Part shown: one piece after another, positions 11,691 to 24,564 of the stretch | Layout of the letters: each line of letters begins with the position of its first letter | Position numbering within the stretch: position 1 is the first letter of the stretch | Assembly: GCA_019022495.1 (NCBI GenBank) | Contig: JAFEKR010000038.1 | Location: 62,001 to 126,000, forward strand | Length of the DNA: 64,000 bases | Direction: 5' to 3' | Source: Epichloe hybrida | Lineage: Eukaryota > Ascomycota > Sordariomycetes > Hypocreales > Clavicipitaceae | Notes under the pieces: generated by a model | The model's database searches: none | What the model saw: the letters and a program-made list of their open reading frames with translations, nothing else | Told to the model about the DNA's origin: nothing | Program-made: the position numbers and the translations under genes

Positions 11691-14600
11691 GCTATTACTT
11701 ATAGTTATTAATAATTTCTCTAGTAATAAAATCCCTTTTTAACACCTAAGAATTCTCTAAAGCATTATAGCCCTTCTATTTAACTAGATATTTACAATGC
11801 CTTCTATTATAGTAGTGCGAAATAATTCTCTTAACTTTAAACTCTTATTTATTATCTTTAATAGTATCTTATAGCAAGGGCATATCTTCTATGTCTATTA
11901 GGTCCCCTTTAAAAGGTTTAAGACTAGTAATATTAAATATATTATACAATTAAGTCCTAGGTAGTAATTTTAATTAATACGCTAATCTATAACTTCTAAT
12001 TGCCTTTTTAATCTTATAGGGGCCTAGATACTTTATAGCTAGCTTCCTACTAAGGTATCTTAGGTTAATGTTTTTTATTAATAATAAAACATAGTTACTA
12101 ACTTTAAACCTTATTAGAGTTCTCTTCTAGTTATAATATTTTTTAAATCAAGTCTATAAGTTACTTAAAAGCTACTTAATTATAGTGTGCTTCTCTCTTA
12201 GTGCTAAAATCCTACTTTTAGCTTAATTATTCACTAAAGGGATGTTTACTACTACTTACTATAGACCTCTAGGATTATAACCTCGCAACGCCTCCGCTAG
12301 TGTGTAGCCATGCGTTAAGTGATTACTTGTGTTATACGCGAATTACGCTATTAACAGGTTGTCCGCCTAATTAGTCTGTTTAGCATAAGTAAAAGCCCTT
12401 AAATAATATTCTAAGACCTAGTTTAAATGTTTTATCTAACTATTTATCTAGGGGTAAAAAGCAGTGCTAAGTAGTTGCTTTATTATAAGAAGATAGCAAA
12501 AAGTTATCTAGAAACCACTAGTAAATGTGAAACCTTAGTCTATTATAATACCTTCTAGGGCTCTATAGTCTCTAAAAACATATTCTAAGAATATAGTTAC
12601 TAGCCTATTGCTAGTTAGTTATGTTAAAACAGGAATATAAATACTATATTTCGTAAAACAGTTAATAATAACTAAAATTACGTTATAGGTTTAATTTAAA
12701 TCTTTTACTAGTGGAAGTCTAGTAACAAAATCCATTAATAATTCTTAAAAAGGGCAATCAGGCACTAGCAACGCAGCTAGCTTGCTATATGGTTTATAAT
12801 GCCTTAGTTTTAAAGTCTAATAATTTACGTAATTGCTAACGTGTACCTTTATATCTTTCTTTATTATTAGCTAATAATATTAGTTTATAATCTAATAAAG
12901 AGTTTTACTTACTCCTTAGTGCCTAGCAGTAAGGTTATTATAAGTTAGCAATAAAATTTCTTTTCTTATACCTAGAGAAATAAAAATATAATTCTTAAAC
13001 ATTAATAGCTTAGAGAGTCTAATTAACTATATCTAGGACGTAGCTAAATCGCTACTTTTAAGTAACTTTAATTAACCTATAGCAAAGTTATTACCTTACT
13101 ATGCTTTATATAATAAGACTTAAATTAAGGGTTCTAATTCTAAGCTCTTTTCTAAAAAGTTAGAGTTAAACTTAAAAGAGGTTCTCTAAATAGATTAAAT
13201 CCTAGCTATAATATCTCTATAAGTAATTAGTTTAATAAATGCTTCTAGTCTTATAGGGACACAGATAAGTAATGTTTTTAAGGGGCGCCCTCGCCGCTTA
13301 CTAGCAATAACCTATACTAGTCTATCCCTATTAGTAATGGCTAGTCTAATAGGAAAATTAAAACAATTAAGCACTAACTAATGCATGCGCTAGGTACTAA
13401 TAGTATTACTATAGCTAGCTTATTGCTTATTAACCAAAGTATAAAAAGTATTAAATAACCCTACTAATATAACTCTTCCAAGATTATCTAGATCGTTAGG
13501 TTCTTTAGGAATACAGTCAAGTTATGATTTTTTAAAACCCTAGATATTAGTAGTATTATCGCAACGTCATCGTAACTAACTATTAGTTACATTAAGTAAT
13601 GTTTTCGTGGAGCCTATAGCATTAATAATATCACCATAGTGTTCCTATCTCTTAGTATCCATAAATTTAAATAAAAAGGTAGGAAGTTACGTAGTTACTG
13701 CTTTCTCTTTCCTTACCTTACTTATAAAATCTAGTCTTCTTAAAAGTAAGTTAGTAGGATTTAATTTCCCCGCATAATACATAATCTTAAAGTCAAAAGG
13801 ACAAAGCTTATTAAGCGTAGTTACCTACTTACTAGTAAGCTTAGGCTTTGTAGTAAGGTACTTATAGTTTAAATAATCTATAATAACTTTAATTATATAA
13901 GCTAAATAAGCGAGATAGTGTCTCTATATACGAAAAGCCTCTTAGATAGCTAATAATTCGCCGTTAGGTGTTAAATATCGTAATTTAGTATTAGTTATCT
14001 TTCTTAATATAAACATAACTAGGTGCTAGTAACCTAGCACTAATATCATGAGTATAGCCCTAATTACATGTCTAGATGCATCTGTCTCCACTCTAAGATA
14101 CGCAAGTGGGTTAAAATACACTAAAATTAGCGCTTCCTAAAATCTTTATTAAAGCTCTCTAAACACTACTAGCTTATAGGGTTCTAGTTTAAACGTTACT
14201 AGTTAATTCCCTCTAAGGCAATCTATTAATAGAATAATAACTTTACTATACTATTTAATAAAACGGCGGTAAGATCTAGTAAAACCAAGAAATAACTAAA
14301 TATTAAAAACGCTACGTAGTATTGGCTAGGTTGCAATTGCTTTAACTCTTGCTAGGTCTATTACAATACCTTTCTCTAATATCTTAAAGCCTAATAATTT
14401 AACTTCCTTAACTAAAAATTAACACTTCTTAAGGTTAATAAAAAGACCTACCTCTCTAAACCTACATAGAACTTATTTAACATGCTTTATATAATCTTTA
14501 ACCCTGCTACTATATATTAGCGTATTATCTAAATAGATAATATAAGTCTTATTAATAAGTCCTTTAAGAGTATTATTAATATACTCCTAAAAAGTCACTA

Positions 14601-16980
14601 GTGTGTTAACTAGTCTAAATAGCATTACAAGATATTTAAAGTGGCTATATTAACAATAGAACGCTATTTTCCACTTATTACCTAAGCGAATACATAGCTA
14701 GTAGTACGCATCTTTTAAATCTAGGACTATGAAAATAACTACGCCTACTAATTAATTAAGAATTTTAGCAATAAGGGGCAAAGGGGCCTTATTCTTAATT
14801 ATAATCTTATTTAGGCCCCTATAATCCACATAAAGCCTTAATTTCCTTCCTTTCTTTAGAATAAACAAAATTAGGGCTCTAGCTAGGCTAACTAATCTTC
14901 TAATTCACCCTTTAAGCTACGCACTTATAAGGTACTCTCTAAGAACCTCTAGCTCCCTTTTAGCTAAATTATATATAGGCCCCTAAGGTAATGTTTTCCC
15001 TTCTTCTAATTTAATTACATAAGTGTAACCTCCTAGTTTAGGAAGCTTACCTACTAACTCTTTAGAAAAAATATCTATAAACTCCCTATATTCTTCTAGG
15101 ATTATTAGTGTAAGGCGCTTAGTGCTCTTATCCTAATTTAACATAGCTTCTTCGCCACTTATGTCTTCTAAAATTAGCATAACTATAATACCTTTGCTTT
15201 TTTGCCACAAATAAGCGTACTTAAGAATCCACGTAGCTGCTTTGCTATTTATTTATGCGTCTATTACTACTAGGTCCTCTAATTAGCCTTTTCCTTTTCC
15301 TTTTTGATTTTTATTTTCTAGAACACTTAGCCTAATCTTTATCGCTCCTAATAATAAAGTAACTGCTACTATTTTTTTCTCTCTATATACTCGCCACTTA
15401 CTATAAGTAAAGGAGAGACATTCTATTATTACTAGATATCTCTAGTATTTGTGCTCCTAACACATAATCATAGGTAAATACTCTTTAATCTAGTCTATAC
15501 CTAAAATTATCCCTTTACCTATATTAGTAATAAAGTAGCTAACTTAGTAAACCTTTGCAAATCCTATACTATCTTTTATCTTAACTAATTTTTTTAGAAT
15601 TCCTTAATATAAAATCACTTTTTTACTCGCACTCTCTAATATCCTATCTAATTAAATTATATTCTCCTAATCCTTTTTTAATAATAATTTTAGATAAATT
15701 ATTAAAGACTATACGCCCATATTAAATAGCGCTTGCATAGCTAACCACTAGTTATCTTATTATAGAGATACCTACATTCTTATTCTATTATTTACAGGGT
15801 ATTCCATAGTAAAATCGTATTCCTAGGTCTATGCTAATTAAACTAGTATTATATTAGGAGACGTAGCTTTATTACTACTTTCCCTATGCTTCTTAGTTAT
15901 ATGTTTAGTACTTTTACAAGTAAAATAATCTAGTGCCTAACAAGTTAGTATAGCGTGCCTAGGCTTTCCACATTTATAGTACACTAGGGATAATCTTTTC
16001 CCTTAGTCTTCGCTCTATTACTACGCCCTATCTGTAGGTAATGTAAAACAAGAGCATTACCTCTTTCTTTTAAAGTCCTAACCTTTTTTATTATTTTAGC
16101 CTAAACCCATTATAACCTCCGCTTTCTTACCCTAGCCTTATAGTTAGCTCTAGGTTATTAGGATCTCTTAACTAATTATTTACTTCCTTATAGCGTTATT
16201 TAAGCTATTTAGAAAAATTATAATTCTTAGATATACAGGGATTTCTTTAGGTAACTTAGCTTCTACCTTATCCTAGGCTTATATAAAGGATTAAAATAAT
16301 TAGCTATTCTTCTACCTAAGATTTAGTAGTAACCTTATTGCTTCTAAGCGTCTTATACCTATATCTATTATTCTAGTTTTTAACTATTCTAGGAAATCTA
16401 CCTAAGTAATTAACAAATAATCTACGTACCTATCTATAGCTATATAACACATCTACTATTACTTTGCATTACTAGCTAGGTAGCTGCTTACATACGCTAC
16501 CTTAGTTACGTTATCCTTAAAGGTATAGCAGTCTAATTTAAATAGTACGTCTAAGTCTGCTAAGAAATTCTACAGGCTTTTATACATTTCCCCTTTATAC
16601 GTGGGCATTTTTATCTATGTTTTAATAAGACTACCTCGCTATATAATTACTACTATGTCACTATAGACCGTAAGTAAAATCATAGCTAATGTTTAAGGGG
16701 TAATTATAAGTCTAGATTAAGGGGTAATTACAGGTCTAGTTTAAGGTCTAGCTAATCCTAGATTTACCTTAAGCTCTCTAATTTACGCCTCTATCTATAA
16801 GACCTCTTATCTCCTCTAAAGGCAACATAGCTTAGATTATATAACCTTATAGCATTGCTATAACGCCCTTTTTTCTTTAGTTATATTATCTATACCTTCA
16901 CCTAAATTAGGATTAAGTGGCGTTTATTACACCCTCTTATCCATAGTTCCAGATTATAGGGGTTCCCTATCTTCCTAATT
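11690..16980 (-). pseudogene. Gag-Pol remnants of element A
   Basis: Minus-strand order is as in chromoviruses. A zinc knuckle lies near 15981-15940 (KCGKPRHAILTC preceded by YY, the first Cys changed to Tyr by G-to-A). RT follows with the catalytic block YIIYLDN near 14545-14510. The integrase core is expected about 12830-12300 from its position in element B. A chromodomain lies near 11850-11690. Every frame is broken by TAA/TAG codons. The copy is the reverse-complement counterpart of the element B polyprotein. Confidence 0.75.
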
Positions 16981-17098
16981 ATCCATAGCTTTATTATTAT
17001 AAGGTACTAGCGTGTTTCTAGTAAATCTTTTAGAGTGTTAGCTATATAATAATCTAGCTAACGGTTTATATCCTTAAAAAGGTTAAGAGAGATTAATT

Positions 17099-17368
17099 TA
17101 TTACAGCTTACACTAAAAGGTTAAGAACAAAGTAATAGCTAAGACTATTACAATCACTACTAGATAGATGCTAGCTAGGGGCAGGTGCGTAAAGGTTTTA
17201 ATCTCTAACCTAGCACTAATAATATACACGGTCTTTAATAAGTACCCCGCTCCACAAGCACGTGGCTATCTTGTAGCTAGCTAGCCTCTTTGTCATCCGC
17301 ACGGCCTAAAGGTTCTCCGAAGACCCGCTTCGATGAACATCCTATCTTTAACCTCTACGCTCCTAACA
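17099..17368 (-). repeat. 5' LTR of element A
   Basis: 270 bp, ending CTCCTAACA. The outer right part (about 17255-17350) keeps GC-rich sequence while its inner left end is fully RIP-shifted (TATTACAG for TGTCACGG). This mirrors the other LTR. Confidence 0.88.
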
Positions 17369-17373
17369 TTCCT

Positions 17374-20300
17374 ATCCCTAGTTTCTCTTACTAAACCTCT
17401 AATTATTATATTTATATAGTGATTTTTATTCTTTAAGGGGAAGACCTTAATTTTTAGGTTTCCTATATAAATTAAGTTACTATTATGTCCTAGTGTGTTT
17501 ACCTCTAGATCTTAAACCTTTAAAATGCCTAAGTCTAACGCATTGCGTAACCTATGTCTAACTTCTCTAGGTAAGACTTGATTTTTATTATTTATATAGT
17601 GATTCTCACTTAGTAAGGGGGTACCTTGATTTTTGATTTTCCTATATAAATTAAGACCTTACTATGTCTAGTGGCATTTACCTTATATTCTTCCTAGTAT
17701 AGTATAGTACTATGCGTATCCCTTAGGATATTAAATAGGTTAAGATTATCTCCCCTATCTTAATCCTATTCTTTATCTATATTAATCTTTATGCGTTTCT
17801 TATTTCTTCCCTTATTAGTTTCCTCCTTATTTAAGTCTTTTAAATTATCTCTTATTAAGTCTTCCTAGGAAAATCCTAATTCCTTACTACACTATGCTTC
17901 TCCTATATCTTATTTAAAGTAGTTATAACCTATATTTAAGGATAATTCCCTTTCCTATAATGCTTTATAACGTTTAATCTAACTCTAAGTAATTATCTAA
18001 TAGGCTAATATAGGTTTTAGTTAAGGGACGCTAGTATAATAAGAGGTAAATAATTTAATTTCTATCTTAGAGCTTAACTTAATAGCTATTCTATCTATAA
18101 TAATGTTCTGTAGTGGTTTTTAGATAACTATAGCAGTAGACTTTGATTCTAGTTTACTAATAAAAACTCGTTTGCTAGTTATTTTTGCCGTGTTATCTAA
18201 TTCTAAACTATATAAACTATATGACTCTATTCCTATTTTACTTGTAGTAATATTATTCTTCCTATTAATATCCCCCTTAGTCTTCCTATCTTCCTAATAT
18301 ACTCTTTATTTATGCTTTATTCTCTAAGTATTCTCCGCTAGTGTTCCCTTAAAGCTTATTATTCTAATCTTATTTACTAGCTATAGTAAATTAAGAAAAC
18401 GCAAATAATTGCTAACTTTATTATTTGTAACGCTTAGTTTTTTAACTCCTAGTTCTTAGCTTCTTTTATAATCTAGCTATTTAATCCCCTTAGGAGCTAT
18501 TTAACTTTCTCTAGAATTTCCTAGTTATTTTCTATAAACTCTATAATCTCCTCTAGATTTATTCTCTACAGTAGCTAAGCTCTTATATTAGATCTTTAGA
18601 ATAAGTCTAGGCATAGATATATTAGTAAAGTTTGAGTTTTCCCTTTTATCCTAGTAATTATAATCTTTTCCTATCTATAATATTTAATAGCATTTACTCT
18701 TTATAGCTAAACTTTTCCTAGTAATATATCCTATTTCTAAGCTAGCATTACATAACATTTTAACAATGCTAGGATTCCGCCTACTATAATCTAGAGGTAA
18801 GCATAGTGGGAAATCTGTTAATTTCTATTATTTACTATCTAAATAGATTATTTTTCTTAAAGTTAAATAGTTAGAAGTCTATGTCTTTTTAGGTAGCTCT
18901 TGCTTACTAATTCTACACTTAAGCCACTATTAAGTAGGGCTAAGTTATACTAGATGCCTTTAATGTAGGCTATGATATATCTTAATGTTATTAGAACCTT
19001 ACTATCTAGTTAAGTGACATTATTCTATGTAATTATAGCATTTATTAAACCTAAAGACTTGTGGACTAGCATATTAGGGTATACTACTTCTTTATATAGT
19101 TCTATAAGATTAGAAACCATTAACTTCGTCCTATTGCTTTTTATTTTTTAATAACATTGTATTAAATAGCTTAGTTACTATTAGATAATTAGGGCTATCT
19201 AAAGAAGTTATAAAATACTAATAAACACTGTAGTTTTACTTAACTATTTTCCTAGGTTAAATAGTAAGACTTTATATTCTTTAGTAGCTTAGATATTCTC
19301 TAGAGCTAATCTTTAATAAGGTTAGGGGTTTAAAGTAATATTACCTATTACTACTTCTCTTAGAGTAGGACTAGTAGTAGGTTATAAGGGTTTGCTATAG
19401 TCTTCTCTAGATATAGTTATAGCGTGGGAAGTATTTATTAGAATTCCTTAGTACTTATCTCCTAGAGTGGTTAACGTGTACTTAAACCTAGATTACTCCC
19501 CTCCTATATAGTCTTATTTAATTCTAGAATTTCTTTAATTTATTATTATAATAGTTTGCCTAATATATTCTTAGGTTTAGTCCTTAATTTAATGATTCTC
19601 TTAGCTAGTCCTTTAGTAAATGCTAGCTTATTTACCTTTTCCTTTTCCTTTAGTAGTGTTATAGTATTAACCTATTTTATTTTATTTTCCTCCTAGATAT
19701 AGCTTAGGGAATAGTAGTTTAGGAGTAATACTATGAATAATTAGAGTTTTAAATTAAGAATATATCCTTTAGGTAGGATTAGTTAGTCTATTTCTATTGC
19801 GCTAATAAAATTAGTTTAGTTTGCATTATCTAATTCTCTTTAGTAATCTCTCTTTATTTATAGCCCTTTATAAGCCTACTAGTCTTAGCGTTTGTTAAAG
19901 TCTTTAGATAAGTATTTATCCTTTCTAGTGTAGTTATAACCTATATATCCCTATTTACTACATAAGAAATACTAGAAGAAGTCTAGGTCTCTCTAGGGTC
20001 TATCTTAAGAATACGTGCTAATATTATTTCCTAAAGGTTTTCCTAGAGATTAGGATTTATTATTTAAATTATATTTTGATTAATTATATTAACTAGCTGT
20101 TTGTTAAATATTCTTAATAGCTTAAGCCTAGAATGCTTCTAGTTATCTTACTAACTTTACTATTTAGTTAGTAGCTTATTTCTCTCTTCTTTGTTGTTTT
20201 TCTATCTATTTCTAAAGAGGTTTTATCCTAGCTATTAAGACTTTATCTTTAGATAGTTATAATATCTTTTTAGAAGCGGATAAGCGGTAGTTATATAGGA

Positions 20301-22865
20301 TAAGTTTTAGGTTAGATATTGTTAAGTCCTTTAAGGCTATGCTATTTATCTATTTGCTTAACGTAAATAAATAGTCTAATACTCTCTCTTATAATTAAGT
20401 GTTCACTTCTCTGTCCGCTAGATAGGTAATAAAGTTAGTAAAGAGAACTTATTATATATTGGATTTTAATTTTAAAGCTAAATGCTTAGCTTATTAAATA
20501 TAAGTATTTAGTGTCTTGCTAGGTTCTTGCGTAAAACTATATACCTCTTGCTAAGTAAAGATTTTAATAAATAGATTAGGGTTTTTAAACTTAGCTAGGA
20601 ATTTTAAGGCTATTTATTTCTAAGTCCTATCTTTATATTCTAAGTCCTTATACTAGAGAGCTACTTTTCCTTATAGGCCCTAGATAAATATTAAATGCGT
20701 AAAGGTGTTAATGTATTCTTTTAGAGCTTAAGCTATTATAGCCATTATTTTGTAATATTTTAGATATTCCTTAGCTAGCCTATCTTTTAGTAAGCTAGAG
20801 AAAGTGATTCCCCTGCCTATAGTTAGGTTTATAGGGAAGAAAGGACTGCTTATATTAAGTGTTTGTTTAGTTTCTCTAATTTTAATAGGTTCTTTAGATT
20901 AGAGTAATAGAGAAAGGAAGAGTAGTAAGATTTTATTTACTAAATAAGGCGGTTTTAGAGAGTAAATAAGGCTAATAAGACTAGGAATAAACTCTAAGGA
21001 TCTTCTATTGTCCTATTCTAAGTCTAAACTTAAGTCTAATTTTTCATAAGTCCTAGCGTTTAGTTTTGCTAAAGCCTAATCTTATATAAAGTAATTAAGA
21101 TAAGAAACAGGAGTTTAATGGTTTCCTAGGATAGATTAGTGTTAGTAAGGTATAATTTTGTTAATAATGTGTCTAATCCTTTAACTAAGATTAGATAGTG
21201 AAGTTAGGGTTTTTTTGTTAAAAGAGCTTGTAAACTTTATTATAATAAAGTTTTTAAGAAGATAGGAAAGTGAAACTTTATCATAACAAAGTTTTTAAGA
21301 AGATAGAAAATATTCGAGGCTAAACTTAAATTATTGCGCATAATTTATTGCTTAGAGTTTGCCTAGCCTAAGAAAAAAAAAGGGAAGAAGAAAAACTATT
21401 TAGTCCCCCCCTAAAATAAAACCTTTTTGCTCTTACCCTCCCTAACTCCTTCTTACTAAGTCTAAACCTTCCTAATCTAAGTAATCTCCTATTATTAAAT
21501 ATAGTGCGTAGTACTTCCCTTATACTATACTGTCTAATTAAAAGATTAGATAAGCAACTAAGTGGGGTTAAAAGTGGGTTAAAAGTGGGGGTGTGGTCTA
21601 TGCGCTATACCTCTAATTATAGTGGTATAATCCTCCCTATAAACTAATGTTTTTAAGGTTAAAAGCTGCTACAGCTAGTTCCTTAAAGTGTGAAGTTTAG
21701 TCTTTAGTTTACGCTATATCTAGCGTATTCACTAGAGTGTCTATGGTTTTAATACTATATAAACATTGCGGCTTCCTAGTATAGCTACTTTAGTAAGTAA
21801 ACGCTCCTAGTAGGTTTTATAGTATATCCTATAAATAGTTTTCCTAGTTTATAGCACTTCCTATATGCTTCTTAAAGTTACGAGTTTAAGGTCTATATTA
21901 TATTATATCTATTATAATATATGCTAGTTTTCTGCTAACTAAAGGTGAAATTCCTATGTTACTAAGTATATAAATGCGCGTTCCTATGCCTAAGTTCTAT
22001 AGTTTAGGTTAAATTCTAAGGTTAGAAAATTCTCTAAGGTTATAACCGCTGTCCGCTATTATTTATCTTCTATTTGCTTACTATATTATAGCGCTTGTTT
22101 TACTAAGTGTGTAAATACTGTTTCCTAGGGTTAGATTCTTAGGCTTAAGTAGAGTTTATAGCGTTCCTTAATTTCCTAAGTTTAAATACCTTATTTACTA
22201 GTGTCTAGTCTATATTTAATCCACTAGTTTATAACTACCTAATTTAACTAAGGTTATAATTATTTACTATCTAGGCTACTAGTATTATACTATACTAGCG
22301 CTATAGTGTTTTAGTAATTATTCTTTATGCTTATTCCCTAGTAGTTATTTCTTATTTAAGTGTCTAGCCTATTTATCCCCTATAACTAGACTTTCCTATT
22401 CTCTATTATAATACTACTTCTTATAACTATTAGTCCTTATTGTTTATTCTATCCTAAACTACTATTCGCTATCTTATTATAGGTATTTTAAGAACTTTCT
22501 CCTATGGTTATTCGTAAGTTTTATATAGCCCTATAGTTCTATGCTTATCTTATTAAGTCCTATAGTTCTTAATATTCTTGCGTTATCTAATAGTGGTGTT
22601 TTCTAACTATAGCTAGATAATCTTCTTAAGTATAGTAATAACTATAGCTATATTCTATTATTTTTCTATATTATTTCTAGCTATAGTTATACTTTAATAA
22701 AGTTCGTAACTCCTCTTGCCTCTAGTCTAGTTTATAGTTCTTTAATTATTTAACCTAATAACCTCTTAGAAGTTATTTATTATATGTTCTTAGGTATTAG
22801 ATATTTAAGTCTAGTAATAATTTAAGCTAACTAAAGGGTAATATAATGTCCTAGTCTTATTACTA
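17374..22865 (-). other. Gag-side interior of element C, fully degraded
   Basis: 5.5 kb of AT-rich sequence with dense TAA/TAG in all frames. Its position between the 5' LTR and RT implies gag and protease. Apart from two tandem-repeat blocks near its left end I recognise no motif. Confidence 0.5.
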
Positions 22866-22981
22866 TAAAGTGGTACTAAAATTAATAGGGATAATGATAG
22901 TTATATTCTTTTAGTCTGTGCTCTAGCTACGCCCCATATAATTATGGTCAACTATTACCTAAGCCATTCTCCACCTCAACA
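22866..22981 (-). repeat. 5' LTR of element C
   Basis: 116 bp; the left end TAAAGTGG corresponds to TGAAGTGG in the other copy, and the right end CACCTCAACA is unmutated. GCGCGC follows as target duplication. Confidence 0.85.
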
Positions 22982-23096
22982 GCGCGCACTTGCTTGCCAT
23001 TTGAACACGCGATCTATCCCTGAGATTTCACGAACCGCACATAGAGGCTCACTAAAACTCATCTCAAACGTATCGCGTCGTCCTAATTACTTGACT

Positions 23097-23142
23097 CATT
23101 TAGAGAAATTCTCGCAGAGCATTTAGAGAAATTCTCGCAGAG
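23097..23142 (+). repeat. 23 bp perfect tandem duplication before an ATG
   Basis: Two identical 23-base units (23097-23119 and 23120-23142; CATTTAGAG...CGCAGAG) stand directly against an ATG at 23143. This is the proline-rich reading frame that may be the displaced N-terminus of the kinase-like gene. Confidence 0.9.
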
Positions 23143-23324
23143 ATGTTAGATCTCGGGATTATTGAGTCAACACCGCAGTCCCAGCCGCCGCGGCAGCCAC
23201 CTCTTGTTGGCTTTGCGGTACCTTTACCGCCACCACAAATTCCTTCTGGGCCATTCAAGCTAGTTCACACTCCGACCTCACAAGCCATGAGAACGGAACC
23301 TATAGTACGCTGGCATGCCACCTG

Positions 23325-24008
23325 TTGCATATGTATCAAACTAACGCGCGGCATCAACAGTGTTTTCGGTTTCGAACCCGTCGCATCCATGCAATCGCCA
23401 CCCAGGCTGATAGGGAGCATCCCAATGTTCTCCTACTTCAGGTTAACCCATCCGCTATAGAGAAACTTATCCAGATTGCCACCTCTCTTCTCCCGTCAGC
23501 CTTACACATGTGGCTTAGGGCCTCGTTTCCTGAATGGAGCCTGCTCTCTTGTCTTGTTTTAAAAAAATGCAAAGTTGGCTGGGATGAGGAATTCGAGGCA
23601 GAGAAGGCAACATATAAGCACCTTGAACAGCTTCAGGGGATTTTAATCCCTGAGTATTATGGCGAGGTAAGGCATGGTGGCACCAGGGCATGTCTCTTAT
23701 CGGACATCGGCGGTGCATGTATGGCAACGCCTGCGGGAGCTATGTTAGCGATGACTGAGTTTCGGGACATGATAACAGCTACCTTGACCACCCTCGCCGA
23801 GTTTGGCGTGTTGCCAGATGACACCAAGCTCGATAACTTCCATCTTGTCGGCGATAAGGTGATGGCTGTTGATCTAGAGACGGTATCCAAGGTGACATCA
23901 AAGGAAGATGTGGCCGCCGAGGTTGAGTCTGTGAGGGATTGCCTTGCAAGACAGTATGCGGCCAACCAACGTTGTTTTTGGGACGATGGCCAATTGCAGC
24001 AAGCGTAG
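23325..24008 (+). CDS. Kinase-like (PKL-fold) fungal protein; N-terminus uncertain
   Basis: Resembles the fungal family of short protein-kinase-like/APH-like proteins. Within the 227-residue frame VLKK (78-81) can serve as the beta-3 lysine and E93 the paired glutamate. PDDTKLDN (164-171) is the catalytic loop with D and N in place, and DLE (183-185) sits at the DFG position. Homology-like sequence begins about residue 27 (TQADREHPNVLLLQV), so the ATG at 23325 may not be the true start. A proline-rich frame beginning ATG 23143 runs into the same region in another phase around 23310-23320, which suggests a frameshift or an unrecognised intron. It converges on the PKS 3' end (175 bp apart). Target and role unknown; such genes occur near but are not specific to metabolite clusters. 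Confidence 0.65.
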   Translation: MHMYQTNARHQQCFRFRTRRIHAIATQADREHPNVLLLQVNPSAIEKLIQIATSLLPSALHMWLRASFPEWSLLSCLVLKKCKVGWDEEFEAEKATYKHLEQLQGILIPEYYGEVRHGGTRACLLSDIGGACMATPAGAMLAMTEFRDMITATLTTLAEFGVLPDDTKLDNFHLVGDKVMAVDLETVSKVTSKEDVAAEVESVRDCLARQYAANQRCFWDDGQLQQA

Positions 24009-24184
24009 GAATGGTGAGTGTGGCGGTGAAGCTGATGTGATGAAACTTGACACAAGTCTCCCACGCGATCAAGGTTTCGCTGGAATAGTTGCACCAAGTA
24101 ACAACATGCTTCATTCTTGTGGTTCTTGTATTTCATTCACGGTGATGGGTGGGGTTTCGCTTCATAATGGCATCTCAAGCTCAT
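24009..24184. other. Convergent 3' intergenic region
   Basis: A 175-base spacer between the ends of the kinase-like gene (+) and the PKS (-). No terminator-like structure was recognised. Confidence 0.5.
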
Positions 24185-24348
24185 TTAATCATCTTCACAG
24201 CTATCAACATTAACCAACTGACTCTTGGCAGCAATCTTGGCTGCAACATCAGCCAGCGGCATGGCACTGAGAATGTCAAACACCGAAATCTCACTTCGCA
24301 TATTCTTCAGGGCGCGGTTCCGAATCTCGACCGCCTGGAGCGAATCAA

Positions 24349-24419
24349 CTGCGATGAGAATGAAACGTAAGCCAGGCCGTCACAGCTTGATGGGGTGCCG
24401 AGGGGATTGTTGAACTTAC
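24349..24419 (-). other. Intron inside the PKS ACP domain
   Basis: 71 bp, GTAAGTTCA donor (RC of 24411-24419) and TCGCAG acceptor. It splits the codon before the DSL of the phosphopantetheine motif. Joining gives DYDVDSL, with Asp where the family has Gly. Confidence 0.75.
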
Positions 24420-24564
24420 CATCATAGTCATAGAGAGGCCTTTGAGCATCAATTTCATCCAAAGCGACACCCATGGCCACGGCGACTAGCTCCTTGATGT
24501 TCTCCTCCATCACCGCCGCAGCCTCTGCTGTGCTCGCCGCATTGGCCAAGAGGGCGCCCACCAA

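Larger units (their letters stand above)
9484..17368 (-). mobile_element. Element A: full-length Ty3/Gypsy chromovirus, RIP-mutated
   Basis: Two 270 bp LTRs (9484-9753 and 17099-17368) are flanked by the 5 bp duplication TTCCT at 9479-9483 and 17369-17373. On the minus strand the LTR starts TGTTAGGAGC and ends GTGACA. Length is 7885 bp, one base from the reconstructed length of element B, which is the same family in the opposite orientation. Gag, RT and chromodomain remnants can be read on the minus strand. It is inserted in element C and is therefore younger than C. Confidence 0.9.
9100..17660. repeat. Internal tandem repeats of element C, split by element A
   Basis: Four related blocks occur at about 9110-9165, 9315-9385, 17415-17475 and 17593-17655. 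Each has a TATATAGT(A/G)AT start, a TAAGGGG core followed by ACCTTAAT, and ends CCTATATAAATTA. Removing element A puts them about 180-207 bp apart, so they form one short tandem array between the gag side and RT. Function unknown. Confidence 0.55.
5761..22981 (-). mobile_element. Element C: Ty3/Gypsy retrotransposon, RIP-mutated, interrupted by element A
   Basis: A 116 bp direct repeat (5761-5876 and 22866-22981) runs TG...CA apart from RIP changes. It is flanked by GCGCGC at 5755-5760 and 22982-22987, a 6 bp (or minimal 4 bp) target duplication. On the minus strand the repeats become TGTTGAGG...TTCA, so the 5' LTR is on the right. The bases just inside it read TAGTAATAAGAC, compatible with a PBS starting TGG before RIP. 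Reverse transcriptase remnants lie near 8150-8860 on the minus strand. Element A (TSD TTCCT) sits between the gag-side part (17374-22865) and the RT part. Net length is 9331 bp. Gag, RNase H and integrase regions are expected in the remaining stretches but I did not confirm motifs there. Confidence 0.85.
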
